This document shows positions 37,201-46,412 of a stretch of 62,721 bases of DNA, one piece after another. Where the stretch lies: the NCBI RefSeq assembly GCF_022825805.1, contig NZ_JAJDWC010000023.1, forward strand, positions 1 to 62,721, read 5' to 3'. The notes below the pieces were generated by a model. It had not been told where the DNA came from. It ran no database searches and was given only the letters and a program-made list of their open reading frames with translations. This stretch comes from Phaeobacter sp. Lineage in GTDB: Bacteria; Pseudomonadota; Alphaproteobacteria; Rhodobacterales; Rhodobacteraceae. Both the position numbers and the translations under genes were made by a program. Each line of letters begins with the position of its first letter. Within the stretch, counting starts at the first letter, position 1.

Positions 37201-39927
37201 CTACGCGGCGCGGGACTGCCAGCTTTCGGCCCAGGCGATGAATGCATCCAGCGGTAGCGGCTTGGAGATCGCATAGCCCTGCAACGTCCCAGCGCCCAGC
37301 TGTGCCACAGCCTTTGCTTCCTCCATGCTTTCGATCCCTTCAATAACCGTTTCAGCCGACACGCGGCTGGCCATTTCAATCATACCCCGCATCAGTTCCC
37401 GGCGATCAGGATCATGGTCGACGCCAGGAACAAACAATCGGTCGATTTTCAAACGGTCGGGCCGCAAGGCCAAGACCGAGGCAAAGCTTGCATGACCGGT
37501 TCCAAAATCATCCACCTCGATGCTGATGTTCATGTCTTTCAAGGATTGGATCGTATGCCCCAGCTCCTCTGACACACTGTCAAGGAACGCTGTTTCCAGA
37601 ATTTCAAACGCCAATCCACGTGCAGGAAGATCTTCGCGGCTGGCGAGTTCGTCCAGAAGATCTGGCGCCGTCAAACGCCGGGCAGAAACGTTCACGGCAA
37701 TATCCGGCGCAAATCCCAATGCAGCTTCGATCTTGCCTCGGGCCACGAGCGCAAGGTCCAACACCCTGCGATCCAGATCACCCAGCATGCAGAGTTCCTC
37801 TGCGATCTCGAGGAAGACGGCAGGGCTTTGACGTCCGCGTTCGGGATGATCCCATCGGGCCAAAACCTCAATCCCGTTCAGCGCAAGTGTTTGCGCGTCG
37901 ACCTGCGGCTGCAGCTCAATTGAAATTTGGTCGTTTTTGATGGCGTCTTTGAAATCGTTGATCAGCGCCAGCTTCACGTCGTGAGCGGTGCCGATCTTTT
38001 CAGAGAATGCCACGACGCGGCCCCGCCCGTGGGCTTTGGCTTCATACAGCGCAAGATCAGATCGGCGCAAAGCCTCCAGCAGACTGTCGCCATCTTGGGT
38101 CAACGCAAAGCCAATTGAGGCACCAATGTTGAGTTGAACAGTGCGGAACGCCACCGGGGCAACCAGCTCATCCAGCAACTTATCGCAAAACCACTGCGCA
38201 TGCAGTTCACTGTCTTCGAATTCCAGCAACAGCACGAATTCGTCGCCCCCAATACGGAAGGCCAAATCACGCCCCTCGCGCACATGGTTCTGGATACGGG
38301 CCGCACAGGATTGCAAAATCTGATCCCCTGCCTCATGCCCATAGGTGTCATTAATTTCCTTGAACCGGTCCAGATCAATCGAAATGACAAGTTGTGTTGC
38401 CGCTCTGCCGTTGTCGCCAACGCTCGTTGCGGCGATTTCCTCCAGGAACTTGCGGTTCCCCAGCCCAGTCAAAGCATCGTGCAGCGCCGCCCAAGCGCTC
38501 GCCTCCTGAGCAGCCTTCATCGCACCAAACGCGTTTTCGGCCATCGACCGCATTTCCCGCTCTTGCCGCATGGCGGTCACCCGAAGCTCGATCTCATTTT
38601 GCACACGATCAAGAACCTGGTTGTAACGCAATGCCAACGCGCCTGCCTGGGTCGACGGCTCCACGCGCACGCGTTTTTCGAATGAGCTGCTTCTGGAATG
38701 TTTGCGCATTTCATCAAGCAGTTCGGCAAAAGCGTCGTAGCGACGATGCTCTGAGATATTCAACCCGCGCACTTCGTTGCGACGGCTCGCGCGCAGAATG
38801 CCTAGTTTGTTTAGGGCCAATGCCACCCCGAATGAAACACCCATCACCCACAGGCCCACGGCAGCCGTTCCCAAGAGTTGAACATTGAACTGTTCCCAAC
38901 GGGTCAGCCCACCCAACGCATCAATTGGCACCAGCCAGGGCAAACAAAGCGTCCCGGCAACCCCGGCGGCCAGATGAACGGGTACTGCCCCAACAACATC
39001 ATCAACCTTGAAAAATTCAAGCGCCTCAAAGGCGGCCAGCATCACCAGCGCACCAATCGCTCCAACGATGTAGGCGCCTTTCGCATCGATCAGATGAACG
39101 CTGGCGGTCCCGGCGACCAAACCTGCCAGGACACCATTCAAAATCAAATCGATGCGCATGTGACGATAGAGCCAGATCGACAAAAACGTCGATACAATCC
39201 CGCCGGCGGCAGCGGTCATCATTGTATGGGCAACGATAACCGAGACATCATAGTTGAAGGCCAAAGCGCTGCCGCCGTTGAAGGCGCCCCAACCAATCCA
39301 AAGCAACAGCGCCCCCAGCGCCGCCATGGCAATTGATTGTTCTTCAAACACACGGGTTTTGTGCGAAAAACGCCCCAGCCGCGGACCAAGCACGAGAATG
39401 GCTGCTAGCGCAGCCCATCCCCCGACCGCGTGCACAACTGTTGCTCCTGCGAAGTCGATGAATCCCAACTCTGCCAGCCAGCCCGGAGAGCCACCACTCC
39501 AAGCGCCCCCCCAAATCCAATGGCCGGCGACCGGGTAGATTACGGCCCCCATCGTCACGCTGAGCAACAGATACCCTTCGAACCGCTCACGCTCAGCAAC
39601 AGCTCCGGAGACGATCGTGGCAGCAGTTGCTGCAAAGGCCATCTGAAACAGGAAGAACGCACCCGTCATGGGATCGTCGGAGTTCGCAAGATGGGGGGCG
39701 AATGGCCCCGTCCCCCACAAGCCCCCAAAACTCGGACCATACATCAGGCCAAACCCAACAAACCAAAAGGCCGAGCTGACAAAGCACAGATCGCAGATGT
39801 TTTTGATCGCCACGCTGGCAGCGTTCTTTTTGCGGACAAACCCTGACTCAAAGCATAGGAAACCGGCCTGCATATCGAGCACGATAACAGCACACACAAC
39901 GACCCATAGCGCGTTTAACAAGTCCAC
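37201..39927 (-). CDS. ammonium transporter (Amt) fused to GGDEF and EAL domains
   Basis: A 908-residue membrane signalling protein. Residues 1-385 are an Amt/Rh ammonium channel that keeps both pore histidines (His165 in VVHAVGG, His317 in PVHLAAG) and many helices. A remnant of the Amt C-terminal motif follows (RGLNISEHRRYDAF), then a probable coiled coil (425-475). The GGDEF cyclase domain is intact (RIGGDEF at 557-563), but the inhibitory RxxD site is not canonical. The EAL phosphodiesterase domain has EVL at 686-688 and keeps NVSARRL, EILET, DDFGTGHASF and IEGIES. The protein probably senses or transports ammonium and adjusts cyclic-di-GMP. The start is GTG with GGAGAG upstream. No glnK gene adjoins it. 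Confidence 0.92.
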   Translation of the reverse strand: MDLLNALWVVVCAVIVLDMQAGFLCFESGFVRKKNAASVAIKNICDLCFVSSAFWFVGFGLMYGPSFGGLWGTGPFAPHLANSDDPMTGAFFLFQMAFAATAATIVSGAVAERERFEGYLLLSVTMGAVIYPVAGHWIWGGAWSGGSPGWLAELGFIDFAGATVVHAVGGWAALAAILVLGPRLGRFSHKTRVFEEQSIAMAALGALLLWIGWGAFNGGSALAFNYDVSVIVAHTMMTAAAGGIVSTFLSIWLYRHMRIDLILNGVLAGLVAGTASVHLIDAKGAYIVGAIGALVMLAAFEALEFFKVDDVVGAVPVHLAAGVAGTLCLPWLVPIDALGGLTRWEQFNVQLLGTAAVGLWVMGVSFGVALALNKLGILRASRRNEVRGLNISEHRRYDAFAELLDEMRKHSRSSSFEKRVRVEPSTQAGALALRYNQVLDRVQNEIELRVTAMRQEREMRSMAENAFGAMKAAQEASAWAALHDALTGLGNRKFLEEIAATSVGDNGRAATQLVISIDLDRFKEINDTYGHEAGDQILQSCAARIQNHVREGRDLAFRIGGDEFVLLLEFEDSELHAQWFCDKLLDELVAPVAFRTVQLNIGASIGFALTQDGDSLLEALRRSDLALYEAKAHGRGRVVAFSEKIGTAHDVKLALINDFKDAIKNDQISIELQPQVDAQTLALNGIEVLARWDHPERGRQSPAVFLEIAEELCMLGDLDRRVLDLALVARGKIEAALGFAPDIAVNVSARRLTAPDLLDELASREDLPARGLAFEILETAFLDSVSEELGHTIQSLKDMNISIEVDDFGTGHASFASVLALRPDRLKIDRLFVPGVDHDPDRRELMRGMIEMASRVSAETVIEGIESMEEAKAVAQLGAGTLQGYAISKPLPLDAFIAWAESWQSRAA

Positions 39928-40140
39928 TTTGCACTCTCCTTTGACCGCGAAAACGCTAAGATAGAGAGTTTAATAAACAGCTATTGGCAGGAAGAATGGG
40001 GCGTCAACCAATAGGAATGCGTGCGAGAAAAGACTGACTGAAGAGAGCGCCTGATGGCTAAGAACACGCCAAAGGTGAGCCTTCCTGTCAGGAGGCCGAA
40101 CCTTTGGCAGATCGACCTTTGGAACAAGTTTCATGCGCAA

Positions 40141-40674
40141 TCACAAATCAAAAGCCGTCATCAGGATTTGACGGCTCCGTTCCAGAATCTCTTCCTGCCT
40201 GTCCCCAGTTGCCGTTTGTGACAACGTGTAAAGGCAGGCCATTGTAACTTGGCTTCGCAGCATCCCTACCCCACCGGCTTTGGTATCTTGGACCGGCATT
40301 GCGCAGGCCTCATAGAGGCCGGTGATACGATCACGTATCGGTTCATGTTGTTCATGCGAGAACTGGGACAGTTCAGGCGACCGCTCCAATGCGGCGCGCA
40401 AGTTCCAATATCCCGGGGAGTTGAGCGCGGTGTTGCATCCCAAAGCGCGCAAAATCCCGTCGATACACTCTTCGGGCTGGATCCCCTTGGCAAATCGCGC
40501 GTCCAGGTCGTTTAGCACCTCGACTGTTTGTTCCTGCCACCGGCGCAGAAGATCACAGAGGATCGCGTCTTTGTTCGGATAAAACTGGTACAGGTTCCCA
40601 ACACTGATGCGAGCCTGCGAGGCGATCAAATTGGTGGACAAACGATCCACTGCGCCCTCGGCAAGCAACTCCAA
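40141..40674 (-). CDS. TetR family regulator, start codon unclear
   Basis: A TetR-type repressor. The DNA-binding region IASQARISVGNLYQFYPNKDAILCDLL is good. The frame given starts at a TTG and lacks the first helix. The reading frame continues upstream to 40749 and encodes a proper TetR lead-in (KTAKQERSRRKVEHIL), but it contains no ATG or GTG before an in-frame TGA at 40750-40752. An ATG with a plausible lead exists in another frame at 40766. So either a rare start codon is used, or a one-base frameshift has damaged the start. It lies downstream of the RND operon on the same strand. Confidence 0.65.
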   Translation of the reverse strand: MELLAEGAVDRLSTNLIASQARISVGNLYQFYPNKDAILCDLLRRWQEQTVEVLNDLDARFAKGIQPEECIDGILRALGCNTALNSPGYWNLRAALERSPELSQFSHEQHEPIRDRITGLYEACAMPVQDTKAGGVGMLRSQVTMACLYTLSQTATGDRQEEILERSRQILMTAFDL

Positions 40675-40850
40675 TGTAACGTCGAGTATATGTTCGACTT
40701 TGCGTCGCGAGCGTTCCTGCTTGGCCGTTTTGCGCGGCGAAAATGTGGGTCACTGGCAGGTTTCATCAGCTCACAGGGTCGGTCTCAGTACATACCCCCA
40801 CATATGCACTGCAAAACCTGCGACGTCTTTCGGAAAATACACATTCGCGA

Positions 40851-43800
40851 TCATTCAGCTGCTTGCAACAGCGTAACCCTTTTGTTGCCGATTTGCTGAT
40901 CAGGCTTGGATTGATTTCGCTTTGCGTAAACCAAACGAAACGCTGGTGGCACGAAATAGAAGCTGATGATCGTGGACAACAGAACTCCGCCTGCGACGGC
41001 CACCGCAAAAGGCGGCCAAAACCCACCGCCCGCAAGAATAAGCGGGAGAAAGCCACCAAACGTGGTGATCGTCGTAGAAACAATGTGGCGCGAGGATTTC
41101 ATGATGACATCCGTCATGGCGTCTGGTTCCCCCGAGGCAGCGCGTTCATCCTCTTGCAATGCGGTCATGATGATCAGAGCAGCGTTGATACTGACCCCGA
41201 TTGATCCAATCAAACCAATGATGGCTGTAATTCCAAACGGGAAGTTGAAGATCGCAAGCGCCAAGATAGACAGGCCAGCTGCGAGACCACTGACCACCAA
41301 AGCGACAGTTGCGAGCCGAAACGAATTCAGTGTGAAAACAATCACCGCAATGGAAAGAGTGATGATCAATCCCAAAGGAGCCAGCAGGTTGTTGACGGTG
41401 GAGGCGCGTTCATCGCTGTCGCCGCCGACCTCAATCCGGTAGCCCGGTGGAAGCGCATATCCCGCTGTTGTCATGCTGGTGCGAATTTGGCTCAGGGCTT
41501 CTTCTGGCAGCACACCGTTCAGAAGAAAAGCTTGTACCGTGTTGACGCGCTCGCCGTTCCGCCTTGTGATACTTCCATCACCTGGGGTCAGGACCACTTC
41601 TGCAATCGCGGATAGAGGCACGCCGGGATGGGCTCCAGTCGCTGCGGTTTCTGCGGCATATGCAGGCAGGATCGCCATGTCCCGGATTAATGCAGGATCG
41701 CCACGAAGCCTCTCCCCCATGCGCACTCTCACCGGCAGTTCCTCTGTACCCTCAACAAGAGAGCCACCAGTGCGCCCCACCAGAGCAGCATCCAGCTGTC
41801 GCGCCACATCCGAAAGGCTCAGCCCCAGGCGTCGCGCTTCGGCTTCATCTACATCGATTTCAAGCTTCGGCGCGCCTGCCGCAATTGTTGCCCGCGCAAG
41901 CGAAACAGCATCCTCAGCAATCATGATGCGGCGTAGTTTTTCGCCCTCCTCCCGCAGCACGGCTATGTCAGGGCCAACAAGGCGAATTTCCACAGGCGCG
42001 CTCACTGGTGGGCCCTGGACCAGCCCTCGCACCAAGACCTGGGCTTCGGGTGCAACGACAGGCAGGGTTTGTTCCAGCTTTGGCAAGAGCGCAGCCGTTA
42101 CGGCCGCAGATGAGGTGCGCACCAGAGCCTGCGCATAGGCCGGGGCCGCGTCGCGCCCACCCGCGATGTTGTAGTAAAATGCTGGCGCAGATGTGCCGAC
42201 TGTCCAGGTCACGCTCTCGATCCCCGGTTCTGCACGCAAGGCAACATCCAGTTGCGTCACCACTGATTGGGTTTGAGACAGGGCCGTTCCGGACGCCAAA
42301 TCTACCTCGATATGAAATTGATCGCGGTCCACACCCGGAAAGAACTGAGCAGTCAGCAAAGGCAGCGTGGCAAAACCCAGAACCGGCAACACAAGCGCCA
42401 TGGAAATGGACCGAATTGGGTTGTGCGCTGCCCATAGCAACGTTGCTCTGAACAATCGCCCTGCCACCCCGGAAGGCAACCCATTGGCCCATGAGCCCGA
42501 CGCCTGCGACGGCAAAACCCAACCGGCGAGTGCTGGCGTGACGGTGATGGCAACCAGAAAAGACCACGACAACATGATCACCACAGCAATAGCGATGGCC
42601 CCAACAAAATCCCCCGCACCGCCGGGGAGCAAGATCATCGGGGTGAAGCTGAGTGCCGTGGTTGCGGTCGATGCGAAAAGCGGCAGTGTCAAACGCTTCA
42701 CCGCTTTCTCGACAGCGCGCAAACGAGTGACCCCATTCTGGATATGGCGGCCAATTTCATCGGTCATCACAATCCCTGCGTCCACCAACAGGCCAAGTGC
42801 GACGACCAGACCAGTCACGCTCATCTGATGAATCGGCAGAGCAATGGCATTCATTGTCGCGACGCTGGCCAAGGTCACGACCGGCAGAATGATGGCGACT
42901 ATAATGGCCGATCGCCGGCCAAGAGTGCAGAGCAGAACAGCAATCACCAGCCCCACCCCGACGAGCATATTGTATCCGACTTCCGCCAAACGATCAGAGG
43001 TGTAGGAGGACTGATCAAAGACCCGTGTCAGTTCCATCCCGTGTGGCAATGTCGCGGCAAAAGACGCCAGCGCGTCGCCGACGAACTGCGCCCAGCGATC
43101 AACTTGCAAACCTTCGTTCAGCTTGGCGGCCACCAGAATTGCAGGTCGACCATCCTGAAAGGCCAATTCTGACGCGGGCAAGCGTGGGCCACGATCAAAT
43201 GTAGCGATGTCGCCCAGACGCAGCATGGCGCCCTGTGACCCGTCTCGCAAAACGATGCGTTGCAGGCGGGACAGGGCGTCGATTTCTCCAGCAACCTCGA
43301 CCACCAACTCGTCAGAGAAATTGCTCACCTTGCCGGCGCTGATTTTAGGGTCCGCTGCGGCAATGGCAGCAGCCACATCATCAGCTGTGATGCCCAACGC
43401 TGCGGAGCGACCTGCGTGGAGAGTGACAGTGACCTCTTCCTCGGGCTGGCCGAAAACATCCACCAGGCTGGTTCCCGGAACGTTGCGCAATTGATCCGCC
43501 AACACGTCCCCCATCCGAGACAAAAGCGCCAGGGGTACGCCATCGTGATTTGAGGTCAACGCAACGATCACGCCGTAGGCGCCAGCACCATCGGTGTTCA
43601 GTTCAGGCTCTGCCGCGCCAGACGGGAAATCATCTGATGCCTCGGACAGTGCATCGCGCACTTCTGACCAGACCTGCTCAATCCGGCTTTTGGCGATTGT
43701 CTCATCCAGCTCGATTGACACAATCGAGATGCCCGTCGCAGATGTAGAGGCGATCACATCGACCTCACTGATCTCGCGGAGCGCCTCTTCAATTTCTGCT

Positions 43801-43997
43801 GTGACAAGCGCCTCAACCCTTGCGGGCTCGGCGCCCGGATATGGGGTCTTCACTGTTGCGAAGAGATTGGTGATGGTCGGATCTTCCTGGCGCCCGATGG
43901 ACCATAACGAAGACAGACCAGCCGCCAGGATCACCAGTAAGATCAGAGCAACGATCCGTGGGTTGCGCCATGTGAGGCTCGCCAGGCTGCCAGACAT
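40851..43997 (-). CDS. RND efflux transporter permease subunit
   Basis: Inner-membrane permease of an RND efflux pump, 1048 residues, with twelve expected helices and two large periplasmic loops. The N-terminal GRQEDPTITNLFATVKTPYPGAEPARVE and the TM4 region (MSVTGLVVALGLLVDAG) are family features. TM4 reads VDAGIVMTDE, where AcrB has a pair of Asp, and TM10 reads GVSINAALII, where AcrB has an essential Lys. The standard proton-relay residues are therefore partly missing. Its start shares one base with the adaptor stop (TGATG). The pump probably needs an outer-membrane TolC encoded elsewhere. Confidence 0.92.
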   Translation of the reverse strand: MSGSLASLTWRNPRIVALILLVILAAGLSSLWSIGRQEDPTITNLFATVKTPYPGAEPARVEALVTAEIEEALREISEVDVIASTSATGISIVSIELDETIAKSRIEQVWSEVRDALSEASDDFPSGAAEPELNTDGAGAYGVIVALTSNHDGVPLALLSRMGDVLADQLRNVPGTSLVDVFGQPEEEVTVTLHAGRSAALGITADDVAAAIAAADPKISAGKVSNFSDELVVEVAGEIDALSRLQRIVLRDGSQGAMLRLGDIATFDRGPRLPASELAFQDGRPAILVAAKLNEGLQVDRWAQFVGDALASFAATLPHGMELTRVFDQSSYTSDRLAEVGYNMLVGVGLVIAVLLCTLGRRSAIIVAIILPVVTLASVATMNAIALPIHQMSVTGLVVALGLLVDAGIVMTDEIGRHIQNGVTRLRAVEKAVKRLTLPLFASTATTALSFTPMILLPGGAGDFVGAIAIAVVIMLSWSFLVAITVTPALAGWVLPSQASGSWANGLPSGVAGRLFRATLLWAAHNPIRSISMALVLPVLGFATLPLLTAQFFPGVDRDQFHIEVDLASGTALSQTQSVVTQLDVALRAEPGIESVTWTVGTSAPAFYYNIAGGRDAAPAYAQALVRTSSAAVTAALLPKLEQTLPVVAPEAQVLVRGLVQGPPVSAPVEIRLVGPDIAVLREEGEKLRRIMIAEDAVSLARATIAAGAPKLEIDVDEAEARRLGLSLSDVARQLDAALVGRTGGSLVEGTEELPVRVRMGERLRGDPALIRDMAILPAYAAETAATGAHPGVPLSAIAEVVLTPGDGSITRRNGERVNTVQAFLLNGVLPEEALSQIRTSMTTAGYALPPGYRIEVGGDSDERASTVNNLLAPLGLIITLSIAVIVFTLNSFRLATVALVVSGLAAGLSILALAIFNFPFGITAIIGLIGSIGVSINAALIIMTALQEDERAASGEPDAMTDVIMKSSRHIVSTTITTFGGFLPLILAGGGFWPPFAVAVAGGVLLSTIISFYFVPPAFRLVYAKRNQSKPDQQIGNKRVTLLQAAE

Positions 43998-45148
43998 CAG
44001 AACCGCTCCGCTGCGATTTGAACAGGCTCCCCCGGCACAACGCGATGCGTTCCGGCAGGGATGATCAATGCGCCGTCGGTGAAGCTGCCCCTGACATAGG
44101 CCCTGTCGCTCTCGATCTGGATAATCTCAACCAATTCGCGCCCAACAACAGGCTGCGCTGCGCCACTGACCGTCAACACCGACCATGTTCCTTGCAACCC
44201 CTGTTGCAGCGCAGATAGGGGAACCCAGGCGCCGACAGCTGGGATCGTCTGCGTGATGGTTACTTCACCGGCGGCACGCGACGGCGGCACGTCATTGGAC
44301 AAGACATCAAAAAACGCGAACTGTGCCCTCGTAACAGGATCCAGTTCGGGCGCGAGGTGCGCCAGAACAGCAGGATAGCTGCGCGCACCCGATACGATAT
44401 GTGCGCTGTCACCCATGGTCATCTTTTGCGCGAGATCTGGATCAACACTGACACGGAAGCGCGCGGTTCCGGTCTGAAGAACAGTCACAATCTGCGCACT
44501 AGGGGCGGCCACGACACCTGCGTCTGCCGCGCGCTGACCAACCATTCCATCAAACGGCGCACGCAGAACAGTTTTTGACAATCGCACCGCCACCGCATCC
44601 AGCGCGGCCTCCAGCTCCAAAGCTGTTGCTGTCAGCTGGGCCAACCTTAGCGATGTTTCATCAACCCGTTGGGCCGAAACATGACCAGTCTCCAACAGTC
44701 TCTGCTGGCGTTGATTGGTCCGCTTTGCCAATTCAACCTGGGCTGCAATTGCGTCGCGTGAGGCATGCAACCGGTCCTGTTCAGCCATCAATAACCGATC
44801 ATCGAGCCGTGCAATCACCATGCCTCGCGAAACCACATCGCCCTCGCGCACATAAACTTCGCTGACCGTTCCGGGCTCTTCAAAGCTGAGCACCGTTTCC
44901 TGCGGCGCTTCAAATTGACCAGCAAATCGCCGCCCAACTGTCATGTCTGTCTGCATTTTAATGGCGATCGGACGCACAACGGTGGGGGGCGCCACGCCCT
45001 GATCCACGGTTTGTGCCGCGCGTGCGGACAGCGTGCCATAGGCAGCCACGCCGCTGGCAACCGCACCGCCCATAATCACTAGCGTCAGAGCCGTTCTTGC
45101 CACCATGCGGCCAAGGGGCAATTTGATTTTTTCGTGCGAATTTGTCAT
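43997..45148 (-). CDS. RND efflux periplasmic adaptor subunit
   Basis: A 383-residue membrane-fusion protein that links the RND permease to an outer-membrane channel. One N-terminal hydrophobic segment (residues about 19-40) anchors it; it is not a lipoprotein. The barrel-sandwich hybrid halves are EEPGTVSEVYVREGDVVSRG and VLRAPFDGMVGQRAADAGVV, with an alpha hairpin between. The start is the ATG at 45148, close to the tandem operator at 45185-45218. It is first in the operon and coupled to the permease. Confidence 0.9.
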   Translation of the reverse strand: MTNSHEKIKLPLGRMVARTALTLVIMGGAVASGVAAYGTLSARAAQTVDQGVAPPTVVRPIAIKMQTDMTVGRRFAGQFEAPQETVLSFEEPGTVSEVYVREGDVVSRGMVIARLDDRLLMAEQDRLHASRDAIAAQVELAKRTNQRQQRLLETGHVSAQRVDETSLRLAQLTATALELEAALDAVAVRLSKTVLRAPFDGMVGQRAADAGVVAAPSAQIVTVLQTGTARFRVSVDPDLAQKMTMGDSAHIVSGARSYPAVLAHLAPELDPVTRAQFAFFDVLSNDVPPSRAAGEVTITQTIPAVGAWVPLSALQQGLQGTWSVLTVSGAAQPVVGRELVEIIQIESDRAYVRGSFTDGALIIPAGTHRVVPGEPVQIAAERF

Positions 45149-45184
45149 GGCGTGAGCGTAGATTTTCTGAGACGACAGGAAGAA

Positions 45185-45218
45185 GTTAGCATTGCTAACA
45201 TATGTTAGCGTTTCTAAC
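45185..45218. promoter_or_regulatory. tandem TetR-type operator for the efflux operon
   Basis: Two near-perfect dyads lie side by side: GTTAGCATTGCTAAC (45185-45199) and GTTAGCGTTTCTAAC (45204-45218). The junction CTAACATATGTTAG is itself palindromic. They sit between the adaptor gene and the divergent TetR gene, so repression of both is likely. Confidence 0.75.
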
Positions 45219-45246
45219 ATCGTCAAAAAGAAAATCGACCTAAGCA

Positions 45247-45876
45247 GTGACGCAAGAAGGCAATCGTTTGTTAAACAAGAAGAAAAAATATCATCACGGC
45301 GACCTGAAAGAGCATCTTTTGGAGGCTGTCCGACAACTTGTAGAAGAACGTGGTCCTGATGGTTTCTCAGTGGCGGAAGCATGCCGGTTGGCCGGAGTGA
45401 GCACAGCTGCACCCTACAAACACTTCAAAGACAGACAGGATATTCTTAGGGGGGTCGTACTGGCAGGCATGCAGCGCATGGAACATGCAATGCAGACAGC
45501 CGCAGACTCCTTTGATGCGGGAGATCCCCGGCGTGTGGTGGCTTTGGGAAAATCCTACACCCAATTCGCACAGAGCGAACCGGGGGTGTTCATGCTGATG
45601 TTCGGCTTGACCTCAGGCCATTCCAACGACGGAGAAATGATCGAAGAAGGGAAGGCAAAACTGGCAATCGTCAGACGAGTGGTGGCAGAACACCTGTGCC
45701 AAGATCCTGATAGCCCAGAGGTCGGCGCGAGAGCTTATGCCCTGTGGTGCGCCGTGCATGGGCATTCGTTTCTACGGTTGGACAACAAGGCCAAGAACAC
45801 CAATGTGCAGATCGATGAAGATGTTTATCTACAACTCGTCGGCAACGCCTATCTGCCTCCTCGCGCAGACGAATAG
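45247..45876 (+). CDS. TetR family regulator of the RND efflux operon
   Basis: A 209-residue TetR repressor. The DNA-binding domain begins KKKKYHHGDLKEHLLEAVRQLVEERG and continues FSVAEACRLAGVSTAAPYKHFKDRQDIL. The C-terminal ligand domain is of the WHG/TetR_C type, with ALWCAVHGHSFLRL. The start is a GTG at 45247 with a poor ribosome site. It is divergent from the RND operon across a 98-base gap that holds the tandem operator. A drug or metabolite effector is expected. Confidence 0.88.
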   Translation: MTQEGNRLLNKKKKYHHGDLKEHLLEAVRQLVEERGPDGFSVAEACRLAGVSTAAPYKHFKDRQDILRGVVLAGMQRMEHAMQTAADSFDAGDPRRVVALGKSYTQFAQSEPGVFMLMFGLTSGHSNDGEMIEEGKAKLAIVRRVVAEHLCQDPDSPEVGARAYALWCAVHGHSFLRLDNKAKNTNVQIDEDVYLQLVGNAYLPPRADE

Positions 45877-45917
45877 TCGGGCATGGCTTGGTGCCGAAAG
45901 TGGCCAGAAGGTCTTAA

Positions 45918-46343
45918 TCAGGACGTAGGTGTTTCAGCGCGCTGAATGAACACCGAACAAGGTGCGCGCCGTGCAACGCGTGCCGCGGTTGAGCCGAGAA
46001 AATAGTCCATCGCAGAGGGATGATGCGCGCCAACAATGATCAAATCTGCGCCGATGTCACGGGCCACCTCTGCAATCTTGACACCGGGTTTCCCGGTCGC
46101 CACGCGACAGTCGATATCGGTGGCATCTCCCGCTTGTTGTTTCAGCTGTGCCAAGATCTTTGTGGTCAGCTTGTTCTCTGACTTCACGGTCACAAACTCA
46201 GCCGTGAACCCCGGAATGGCCTCCAATACGGTCAGCAGCGTAATTTTCCCGCCAGGCTGCAGCAAATCCCGCGCGGTGGCGAGTTTTTGGGCGACAAGCG
46301 GTTCATGATCGATGGCGACAGGAATCAGGATAGATTTTGGCAT
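45918..46343 (-). CDS. universal stress protein family (UspA)
   Basis: A 141-residue UspA-fold protein. SILIPVAIDHEPLVAQKLATAR, ITLLTVLEAIPGF and ADLIIVGAHHPSAMDYFLGSTAARVARRAPCSVFIQR follow the fold. The ATP-loop pattern is incomplete (GAHHP in place of G-x-x-G). GGGAG lies seven bases before the ATG. It is the last gene after suyB on the same strand, 69 bases away, so it may belong to the sulfonate operon. Confidence 0.88.
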   Translation of the reverse strand: MPKSILIPVAIDHEPLVAQKLATARDLLQPGGKITLLTVLEAIPGFTAEFVTVKSENKLTTKILAQLKQQAGDATDIDCRVATGKPGVKIAEVARDIGADLIIVGAHHPSAMDYFLGSTAARVARRAPCSVFIQRAETPTS

Positions 46344-46412
46344 TGATCGCTCCCTGTTGGGGCCAGAATGATTGGAAGCGGGCAGACGCACCGACCGCTT
46401 CCAAAAACGAGA

